This document shows positions 6,824 to 12,489 of a stretch of 16,184 nt of DNA, in pieces. A program made the position numbers and the translations under genes. The stretch lies in the NCBI GenBank assembly GCA_946530355.1, contig CAMNAB010000065.1:1-16184 (forward strand). The letters run 5' to 3'. How positions within the stretch are numbered: position 1 is the first letter of the stretch; each line of letters begins with the position of its first letter. The stretch comes from Firm-04 sp003446315 (GTDB lineage: Bacteria > Bacillota > Clostridia > Oscillospirales > Ruminococcaceae). Under the pieces are notes generated by a model, which was not told where the DNA came from, did no database searches, and saw nothing but the letters and a program-made list of their open reading frames with translations.

Positions 6824-7687
6824 TTAAGCCTTGTCAACAGAACCGAACAGGCGCATTTTCTCCTCAACCTTTGCGCAGATTGCGTCAAAGCCCGGAGCCA
6901 GCAGCTTACGCGGGTCGAAGCCCTTGCCCTGCTTATCCTTGCCTGCTTCAATGTAACCGCGGGTTGCCTCTGCAAATACGAGCTGGCACTCGGTGTTGAC
7001 ATTGATCTTTGCAACGCCCAGAGAAATTGCCTTTTTGATCTGGTCATCCGGAATGCCGGTGCCGCCATGGAGAACCAGCGGCATATCGCCGACGGTCTTG
7101 TTGATGGCATCAAGTGTATCGAAGCTCAGACCTTCCCAGTTTGCCGGATAAACGCCGTGGATGTTGCCGATGCCTGCTGCGAGGAAATCAACGCCGAGAT
7201 CAGCGATCAGCTTGCACTCCTTCGGATCTGCGCATTCGCCCTTGCCGATGACACCATCCTCTTCGCCGCCGATTGCGCCGACCTCTGCCTCGATGGACAG
7301 ACCAAGACCGTGTGCAACATTGACCAGCTCAGTGGTCTTTGCAACGTTCTCGTCGATCGGGAAGTGGGAGCCGTCGAACATGATGGAAGTGAAGCCAGCC
7401 TTGATGCACTTGTAGCAGCCGTCATATGTACCGTGGTCGAGGTGCAGTGCAACCGGAACGGTGATGCCCAGAGATTCATCCATTGCCTTCACCATGGCAG
7501 CAACGGTCTTGAAGCCGCACATATATTTGCCTGCGCCCTCAGATACACCGAGAATGACCGGGGAATTGAGCTTCTGAGCAGTCAGCAAAACTGCCTTTGT
7601 CCATTCGAGGTTGTTGATGTTGAACTGACCGACTGCATACTTGCCGTCTCTTGCCTTGTTCAGCATGTCTCTTGCATTTACCAGCAT
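6824..7687 (-). CDS. fba: Class II fructose-1,6-bisphosphate aldolase
   Basis: A 287-residue cytosolic, zinc-dependent enzyme that reversibly cleaves fructose-1,6-bisphosphate to dihydroxyacetone phosphate and glyceraldehyde-3-phosphate in glycolysis and gluconeogenesis. Family landmarks are in order: HLDHG at 82-86 (Asp84 as the catalytic acid, His85 as zinc ligand), EAEVG at 133-137, GNIHGVY at 174-180 (His177 ligand), LHGGTG at 206-211 (His207 ligand) and the phosphate-binding KINVNTE at 227-233. The length matches the short Bacillus-type class II enzymes. The ATG at 7687 follows TAGGAGG by 9 nt. A monocistronic unit is likely: it has its own promoter at 7776-7804 and a strong terminator downstream. 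A related ketose such as tagatose bisphosphate is possible as substrate but less likely. Confidence 0.96.
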   Translation of the reverse strand: MLVNARDMLNKARDGKYAVGQFNINNLEWTKAVLLTAQKLNSPVILGVSEGAGKYMCGFKTVAAMVKAMDESLGITVPVALHLDHGTYDGCYKCIKAGFTSIMFDGSHFPIDENVAKTTELVNVAHGLGLSIEAEVGAIGGEEDGVIGKGECADPKECKLIADLGVDFLAAGIGNIHGVYPANWEGLSFDTLDAINKTVGDMPLVLHGGTGIPDDQIKKAISLGVAKINVNTECQLVFAEATRGYIEAGKDKQGKGFDPRKLLAPGFDAICAKVEEKMRLFGSVDKA

Positions 7688-7775
7688 AGAATTGATCCTC
7701 CTAATTTACGTTTCTGCCGGAGCAGTTCGCTTCGGCTAATTTTGTAACGAATCACCAAGGTGACCCATCTTTCTT

Positions 7776-7804
7776 ATTATACACGATTTTTGCCAAAATT
7801 GCAA
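7776..7804 (-). promoter_or_regulatory. Sigma-A promoter of fba
   Basis: Minus-strand TTGCAA (7804-7799), 17-bp spacer and a perfect TATAAT (7781-7776). The leader to the ATG is about 80 nt and has no recognisable riboswitch. Confidence 0.8.
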
Positions 7805-7863
7805 TAGCAGGAACCAAATAAAATGCGAAACATCGTATGAACTTTCAAATACATTTTTTGTGC

Positions 7864-7899
7864 AAAAAAGCCGCCTGATACGGGATCAAACGGCTTTCT
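7864..7899 (-). terminator. Terminator of the duplicated-domain dockerin gene
   Basis: AAAGCCG (7867-7873) pairs with CGGCTTT (7891-7897), with an inner GAT/ATC stem. On the minus strand a run of six T follows. It lies just past the stop at 7906. Confidence 0.85.
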
Positions 7900-7905
7900 G
7901 TTTAT

Positions 7906-8766
7906 TCAGATCAGATCTGCCCAGTCCGTCGGGATAGAAATGACGCTGTTCATCACATAATAATTCAGCACGATCTGTGCATCGGACGGTGTCACTTCGC
8001 CGTCACCGTCCAGATCCGCACCCGGAATGACTGCTGCATCTGCATCCATGAGCTGCATCAGCGCATTGTCCAGCACGATCTGCGCATCCATTGCGTCTAC
8101 GCTGCCGTTATTGTTAAAATCGCCTTTCACCGCATAAGCAGGCTCATCTCCTGCGTAAACGTACCCAAAGCGGATGCAGCGGTCAATGTCGATGCCTTTG
8201 TCCGTGAGATACTGCAGCGTTTCCCGTTCGCCGATATAAACCGGATTGGGCTGGTGCGGCACTTCCGGATCTTCAAAATAAAAATCAACGAGCACATGTC
8301 CTTCTTCCTGGAGATCATTGATGCATACTTCGACATATCCGGACAAACCGCTTTCCTTGAGGAATGCTTTCAGATCTGCATAGATTTTTGCCCTTTCCTG
8401 CTGTTCATTTTCAGGTTCACCGGCTGCATAAGCGTAAGCAAAACTGACGCAACGGTCAATGTCGATGCCTTTGTCCGTGAGATATTGCCGCGTTTCCTGT
8501 TCGCCGATATAAACCGGATCGGGCTGATCGGCGGTTTCCGGGTCGATCGAAAGGAAACTGACATAAACCTTTTCTTCGCCCCACACATCATTGGGATATA
8601 CATAAATATAATAGTCCAAACCGCTTTTATGGAGGAATGCTTGCAGATCTGCGGCAATATCTGCAATTTCCTGCTGTTCATAGGCTGCGGGTGCTGTATA
8701 TGCAGATGCGGAAACACCGCAGCACATCATCAGAACAGACATGCAGGCAGCTATGATTTTTTTCAT
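7906..8766 (-). CDS. Secreted dockerin protein with a duplicated domain of unknown function
   Basis: The start at 8766 (MKKIIAA...) is preferred to the ATG at 8775 because GAAAGG sits 9 nt upstream; this gives 286 residues. Residues 1 to about 22 are a signal peptide ending ASA. Two homologous units follow, about 31-113 and 122-205. Each has an LxAFLxxSGL helix, a strand with a V/IxxxD pattern, DPE...QPxPVYIGE and QYLTDKGIDIDRC. I do not recognise this unit; it could be a binding module or a small enzyme fold. Residues about 214-272 form a complete type I dockerin with two calcium loops (GDFNNNGSVDAMDAQIVL and ADLDGDGEVTPSDAQIVL) and near-symmetric AQIVL recognition helices. It should be exported and bind a cohesin. 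It has its own promoter and terminator. Confidence 0.88.
   Translation of the reverse strand: MKKIIAACMSVLMMCCGVSASAYTAPAAYEQQEIADIAADLQAFLHKSGLDYYIYVYPNDVWGEEKVYVSFLSIDPETADQPDPVYIGEQETRQYLTDKGIDIDRCVSFAYAYAAGEPENEQQERAKIYADLKAFLKESGLSGYVEVCINDLQEEGHVLVDFYFEDPEVPHQPNPVYIGERETLQYLTDKGIDIDRCIRFGYVYAGDEPAYAVKGDFNNNGSVDAMDAQIVLDNALMQLMDADAAVIPGADLDGDGEVTPSDAQIVLNYYVMNSVISIPTDWADLI
8180..8526. repeat. Near-identical 74-bp internal direct repeat within the dockerin gene
   Basis: 8180-8253 and 8453-8526 agree at 70 of 74 positions by my count and are 273 bp (91 codons) apart. They encode the PxPVYIGExET...YLTDKGIDIDR part of each domain copy. DNA identity this high points to recent duplication or ongoing gene conversion. 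Confidence 0.9.
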
Positions 8767-8824
8767 AAGAATCATCCTTTCACATCAGTCACGGGTTTCT
8801 GTCGGAATCGGCTTCTTTATTTAT

Positions 8825-8853
8825 AGTATATCACAGACAGATCGGTTCGTCAA
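8825..8853 (-). promoter_or_regulatory. Sigma-A promoter of the duplicated-domain dockerin gene
   Basis: Minus-strand TTGACG (8853-8848), 17-bp spacer and TATACT (8830-8825). The start codon at 8766 lies about 58 bp downstream of the -10. Confidence 0.82.
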
Positions 8854-8884
8854 GTGCATTTTTGTATGGATTATTTTTTTTTTT

Positions 8885-8913
8885 GTATAATTTGGCAAAA
8901 CGGTGGCATAATG
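8885..8913 (+). promoter_or_regulatory. Candidate forespore (sigma-F type) promoter of spoIIR
   Basis: GTATA (8885-8889), a 15-bp spacer and GGCATAATG (8905-8913) resemble the B. subtilis sigma-F pattern (GYATA, about 15-16 bp, GG followed by an A/T-rich -10). spoIIR is a classic sigma-F gene in Bacillus. An overlapping vegetative reading (TTGTAT at 8862-8867, 18 bp, TATAAT at 8886-8891) is also possible. Confidence 0.4.
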
Positions 8914-8939
8914 CCGGCATGGAAGGACGGTGTCTGACA

Positions 8940-9533
8940 ATGAAACAATCTATTTTGCTGCTGTGTACGCTGCTGGCATCTTACGCAGCGGCTGACCTGA
9001 TCCATACGGCGGATACGCTGCATACCATCGAAACCGGCGTGATCCGGCTGCATATCCTTGCGCATTCCGATTCGACTGCCGATCAGACGGCGAAACTGAC
9101 CGTGCGGGATGCGCTGCTTGCACATGCCGCCGACTGGATCCCTGCCGATGCCGGTTTCGAGGAAGGATGCCTTGCTTTGCAGGCGCATCTGCCCGAAATT
9201 GCGCAGACTGCCCGTGATGCGCTTGCAGATGCAGGCTGTAAGCAGGATGTGCATGCCGCCTTTGCCGAAACCGATTTTCCGGAACGCACTTACGGCGATC
9301 TCACGCTCCCTGCCGGCAGATATCAGGCGCTGCGCGTGGAACTCGGGGCGGCGAAAGGGCAGAACTGGTGGTGCGTGATGTATCCGGCGCTCTGCATTCC
9401 TGCGGCTGCGGAATGTTCCGGTTTGCAGCAGCTCGGGGATGCCGCTTATGATATGACGGCGCATCCCGATGCCTATGAAGTGCGGCTGAAATGTCTCGAT
9501 TTTCTGCGTGCGCTCAAAAAACGGCATGCATGA
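8940..9533 (+). CDS. spoIIR: Stage II sporulation protein R
   Basis: A 197-residue secreted signalling protein. In Bacillus, SpoIIR is made in the forespore and exported to the intermembrane space, where it triggers SpoIIGA to process pro-sigma-E in the mother cell. Diagnostic motifs are VIRLHILAHSDS at 34-45, TAKLTVRDALL at 50-60, and the long signature from YGDLTLPAGRY (118-128) through ALRVELGAAKGQNWWCVMYP (130-149) to ALC (150-152). Residues 1 to about 19 form an N-terminal hydrophobic signal or anchor helix. The ATG at 8940 is chosen because GGACGG lies 9 nt upstream and the signal peptide then begins directly; in-frame ATGs at 8862 and 8919 are too far upstream or overlap the likely promoter. 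No spoIIGA or sigE is nearby. It converges on the small Cys-rich gene. Confidence 0.94.
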   Translation: MKQSILLLCTLLASYAAADLIHTADTLHTIETGVIRLHILAHSDSTADQTAKLTVRDALLAHAADWIPADAGFEEGCLALQAHLPEIAQTARDALADAGCKQDVHAAFAETDFPERTYGDLTLPAGRYQALRVELGAAKGQNWWCVMYPALCIPAAAECSGLQQLGDAAYDMTAHPDAYEVRLKCLDFLRALKKRHA

Positions 9534-9535
9534 AA

Positions 9536-9569
9536 ATGCTGCCCCCGCCGGGAATGGCAGAGGCAGCAT
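9536..9569. terminator. Shared bidirectional terminator between spoIIR and the Cys-rich gene
   Basis: ATGCTGCC (9536-9543) pairs with GGCAGCAT (9562-9569). The stem is flanked by AAAA on the left (TTTTC on the minus strand) and only a weak T run on the right. It sits between two convergent stops (9533 and 9584). Confidence 0.6.
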
Positions 9570-9583
9570 GGGGTATTTTCGGA

Positions 9584-9706
9584 TCAGCAGCCGCAGTTGT
9601 TGTTGCCGCAGCCGCAGTTATTGCCGCAGCCGTTTCCGCAGCACATGAAGAAGATCAGGATGAGAATGATGATCCACCAGAAGCCATTGCAATCATTTCC
9701 GCACAT
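9584..9706 (-). CDS. Small Cys/Gly/Asn-rich single-helix membrane peptide
   Basis: The minus strand from ATG 9706-9704 to TGA 9586-9584 encodes 40 residues. AAAAGGAG lies 7 nt upstream of the ATG, a strong SD. The peptide opens MCGNDCNGF, has one very hydrophobic helix at about 9-21 (WWIIILILIFF core), and ends with a tail in which nine Cys in total alternate with Gly and Asn (CCGNGCGNNCGCGNNNCGC). This layout recalls small YjcZ-like sporulation or spore-coat peptides of Firmicutes, but sequence matching was not possible. It neighbours spoIIR, and a sigma-K-like element lies about 90 bp upstream. A role in spore surface crosslinking or metal binding is speculative. That it is a real gene is supported by the SD, terminator and coherent composition. 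Confidence 0.72.
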   Translation of the reverse strand: MCGNDCNGFWWIIILILIFFMCCGNGCGNNCGCGNNNCGC

Positions 9707-9987
9707 AGTTTTTCTCCTTTTCGTCATATGTGGTTTGCACCGCGTCCGGATCACGGTGTGTGGTTTGCGGGGGCTTTGCGCTCCCTAGTCTCATCATATG
9801 CAGCAGCCGGAATTGTGTTACTCGCTTTCGCTCCTGCGTATACTGTATCATGCTGCCATGCTGCTTTGCGACGGCAGATGTCTTTTATATTTGATCCGGA
9901 ACAATCCTTTTGCTGCATATCGGCAAAAGACAATGCTATTTATGATGCGGGTCTGCATGCACGCTCGGTTCGTGCGGATGCCGCGCA
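9707..9987. other. Divergent intergenic region between the Cys-rich gene and the ClpC-like gene
   Basis: No gene is convincing here. It holds the candidate sigma-K element (9793-9818, minus) and two direct copies of GTGGTTTGC (near 9729 and 9760). There is a weak plus-strand -10 TATACT at 9839-9844 without a good -35. No CIRCE or CtsR-type heptad operator was seen, although those often control clp genes. Confidence 0.5.
9793..9818 (-). promoter_or_regulatory. Candidate sigma-K promoter for the Cys-rich gene
   Basis: On the minus strand AC (9818-9817), exactly 16 bp, then CATATGAT (9800-9793) fits the B. subtilis sigma-K consensus AC-N16-CATANNNT. It ends about 87 bp before the ATG at 9706. 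No good sigma-A promoter was found for this gene. Confidence 0.35.
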
Positions 9988-12357
9988 ATGGGGGGATCTC
10001 TTTTGCAGAAAGATGCTTATACCGGGAAAGCGCGTGCGATCATTGAGCATGCCGGAAAACAGGCGGAAGCACTCGGGCATAGTTTCATCGGCAGTGAACA
10101 TCTCATTCTTGCCATGCTCGCGGACGGCAGCAATGTCGGCGCTGCCATTCTCCGGACAAATCGTGTGCCGTATCAGCGGTTTCAGCAGGCGGTGATCGCT
10201 GAGCTGGGAAAGGGTACGCCGGCTTCTCTGCCGGAACATGCGGAAACACCCGCTTTTCGCAGGATCCTGCAATATGCCGAACAATATGATCCGGCGCGGC
10301 ACGATCGCTTTGCACCTGCTCCCGCAATGGATGAGGAACCGCATATCAGCTCCGAAACACTGCTGTTTGCGGTCTTGCAGGAAGAACACTGCGGGGCATC
10401 TGCCATTTTGCGCGGCATGGGCGTTTCACTCCATGCGCTGCGCAATGCCTGCTCCCGTTCCGGTCTGCCGCAGCAAAATCCTTCGGATGCGGATCCGCGC
10501 TTTGACCGCAAGGCTTGCCCGAATCTTGCAAAGTTTACCCGCTGCTTTACCGATCCGGCTGCCGCTGAAAAATATGATCCGCTGATCGGCAGAGATGCTG
10601 AATTGCATGCTGTTATGCAGATTTTGCTGCGCCGTACCAAGCATCATCCGGTCTTGATCGGGCAGGCAGGCGTGGGCAAAACAGCAATCGTGGAAGGCAT
10701 CGCAAAACGCATTGTGCAGGGTGATGTCCCTGCTGCGCTGCGTCACAGAGTCATTCTCGCGCTCGATCTGACGGCGATGCTCGCAGGGGCGAAATATCGC
10801 GGCGATTTTGAGGAGCGCCTGAAAGCCTGTATGGATGAGGCGGCACAGCATCCCGAAATGCTGCTGTTTATTGATGAACTGCATATGATCGCCGGAACCG
10901 GTGCGGCAGAAGGTGCAATTGATGCTGCCAATATCCTGAAACCCCGTCTTGCACGCGGCGGCTTGCAGATCATCGGGGCAACAACAGAGGAAGAATACCG
11001 GCGGGAAATTGAAAAGGATGCCGCCCTCGCAAGACGTTTTCAGCCTGTGCGAATCGCAGAGCCTACGCCGCAGGATGCCGTGAAAATGCTCAGCGGGCTT
11101 CGGCAGCGGTATGAGACATTCCATCATGTTGCGATCGGTGCGGATGCGATCGAAACGGCAGTACAGTTTGCGGTGCGGTATCTGCATGACCGTGCGCTGC
11201 CTGATAAAGCGCTGGATCTGCTTGATGAGGCATGTGCTGCAAAACGCATGCAGATCGAACAGGATGCGGCACAGATCGTGCACAGCAGCGATATTGCGCA
11301 TGTGACTGCCGCAAAAACCGGTATCCCGACAGAAACGCTGACCGAATCCGAAGCTGACCGTCTGCTGCATCTGGAGGCATCCTTGCAGCGGCATATCATC
11401 GGGCAGGATGATGCCGTCAAAGCAGTTTCCGATGCCGTTCGCAGAAGCCGCGCCGGATTGCGCAAAGCCGGCAGACCCATCGGTGCATTTCTTTTTCTCG
11501 GTGCGACCGGTGTCGGCAAAACGGAACTCGCAAAATGCATTGCAGATGAATTGTTTGCAGGCAGCATGATCCGTACCGATATGAGCGAATATATGGAAAA
11601 ACATGCCGTTTCCCGCCTGATCGGTGCGCCGCCCGGATATGTCGGCTATGATGCCGGCGGTTCGCTGGTCGAGCAGGTGCGCCGTGCGCCGTATAGTCTG
11701 GTGCTGTTCGATGAAATGGAAAAAGCCCATCCCGATGTGCTCTCGTTGCTGCTGCAAATCCTGGAAGACGGCACTTTGACCGACGGGCAGGGCGTAAAAG
11801 CCGATTTCTCTGAGACATTGGTCATTCTGACTTCCAATCTCGGCGCGGAAACGCTGCAAAACGGTGTCATCGGGTTTGCCGATGCCGGAGAAACAGAACG
11901 TGCAGAGCAGGAAAAACTGCTGTCTGTACTGAAAAAGACGATGCGTCCGGAATTGCTGCACCGTCTGGATGCGGCGATCGTCTTCCGCAGACTCTCTGCG
12001 CCCGATCTCACCGGCATCGCAAAACTGCAATTGCAGGAGCTTGCCGATCGTGCGGCGGCTTGCGGTGCGCCCCTCTCATGGACACCGGATGCCGAACAGC
12101 TCCTGATCGCATGTGCGGATACCGATCACGGCGGCGCCAGAGCCATTCGCACCGCTTTGACACAGCAGGCAGAACCGCTGCTGGCGGAGAGTCTGCTGCG
12201 TTCCGGAACCGGTGCAAGAAAGCTCTGTGTGCGAGGCGGTGCGCTTGCCGTTGAGGATGTGCAGCCCTGTGATGCCTGTGCAGATGCAAGCCCGCCGGAT
12301 AAATCGGTATCTCCGATGGATTCGAAATGGGACGCTTGCTCATACCCCGCCAAATAG
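9988..12357 (+). CDS. ClpC/ClpA-type double AAA+ ATPase lacking the middle domain
   Basis: A 789-residue Hsp100 unfoldase expected to feed proteins to ClpP. Residues about 8-155 are the Clp N-domain, with its two repeats (ALGHSFIGSEHLILAML and EPHISSETLLFAVL). D1 has Walker A GQAGVGKT (225-232), pore loop AKYRGDFEE, Walker B LLFIDELH (292-299) and Arg finger R349/R350. D2 has Walker A GATGVGKT (505-512), pore loop GYVG, Walker B LVLFDEME (571-578) and TSN at 615-617. IGF at 628-630 fits the ClpP-binding loop. Only about 20 residues (416-435) lie where ClpC normally carries its coiled-coil M-domain, so an MecA-type adaptor may not be used. The last 19 codons and the stop come from an intergenic repeat. 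The start is uncertain: ATG 9988 has no SD, while TTG 10003 follows GGGGGGA by 6 nt. Confidence 0.9.
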   Translation: MGGSLLQKDAYTGKARAIIEHAGKQAEALGHSFIGSEHLILAMLADGSNVGAAILRTNRVPYQRFQQAVIAELGKGTPASLPEHAETPAFRRILQYAEQYDPARHDRFAPAPAMDEEPHISSETLLFAVLQEEHCGASAILRGMGVSLHALRNACSRSGLPQQNPSDADPRFDRKACPNLAKFTRCFTDPAAAEKYDPLIGRDAELHAVMQILLRRTKHHPVLIGQAGVGKTAIVEGIAKRIVQGDVPAALRHRVILALDLTAMLAGAKYRGDFEERLKACMDEAAQHPEMLLFIDELHMIAGTGAAEGAIDAANILKPRLARGGLQIIGATTEEEYRREIEKDAALARRFQPVRIAEPTPQDAVKMLSGLRQRYETFHHVAIGADAIETAVQFAVRYLHDRALPDKALDLLDEACAAKRMQIEQDAAQIVHSSDIAHVTAAKTGIPTETLTESEADRLLHLEASLQRHIIGQDDAVKAVSDAVRRSRAGLRKAGRPIGAFLFLGATGVGKTELAKCIADELFAGSMIRTDMSEYMEKHAVSRLIGAPPGYVGYDAGGSLVEQVRRAPYSLVLFDEMEKAHPDVLSLLLQILEDGTLTDGQGVKADFSETLVILTSNLGAETLQNGVIGFADAGETERAEQEKLLSVLKKTMRPELLHRLDAAIVFRRLSAPDLTGIAKLQLQELADRAAACGAPLSWTPDAEQLLIACADTDHGGARAIRTALTQQAEPLLAESLLRSGTGARKLCVRGGALAVEDVQPCDACADASPPDKSVSPMDSKWDACSYPAK

Positions 12358-12423
12358 ACAAATATCCCTTTGAAAACTCATTTTTCAAAAAGATAAGCAA
12401 ATATGTGCTTTTTTGATTGTAAC
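12299..12423. repeat. Dispersed intergenic repeat, left copy (downstream side of GH95 gene)
   Basis: It begins ATAAATCGGTATC and contains CATACCCCGCCAAA, CCCTTTGAAA, TTTTTC and GCAAATATGTGC. It aligns along its length with 15970-16094 in the same orientation, at roughly three-quarters identity by eye and mostly transitions. Both copies can form an ATGGG...CTCAT or CCCAT stem and a TTTGAAA / TTTCAAA-type stem. The first 59 bp lie inside the ClpC-like reading frame. Confidence 0.85.
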
Positions 12424-12439
12424 TGAAATCAGCACTTCC

Positions 12440-12485
12440 CGAAAAAAGAGCATCGCCCCGGAGCAGCCGAAGCGATGCTTTTGTT
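12440..12485 (-). terminator. Terminator of the GH95 gene (probably bidirectional)
   Basis: AGCATCGC (12449-12456) pairs with GCGATGCT (12472-12479). On the minus strand CTTTTTTC follows the stem, just past the GH95 stop. On the plus strand a TTTTG follows, so it may also stop transcription of the ClpC-like gene. Confidence 0.85.
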
Positions 12486-12489
12486 ATGC

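Noticed and set aside
7067..7747. 226-codon plus-strand frame opposite fba
   Set aside because: Antisense to a highly conserved enzyme; no ribosome site or domain.
7700..7775. fba leader considered as a riboswitch
   Set aside because: Only short weak stems; no conserved riboswitch core seen.
8180..8526. Spaced near-identical repeats considered as CRISPR
   Set aside because: Only two copies, 273 bp apart, in frame within a protein gene; this is a domain duplication.
9491..10195. 234-codon plus-strand frame running from the end of spoIIR into the ClpC-like gene
   Set aside because: It overlaps three better supported genes in other frames and its Ala-rich part is the antisense of the Cys-rich peptide.
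10426..12030. 534-codon open frame on the minus strand opposite the ClpC-like gene
   Set aside because: Its product is rich in Cys, His, Arg and Phe with no domain. The opposite strand has complete AAA+ motifs, so it is an antisense shadow of biased codon use.
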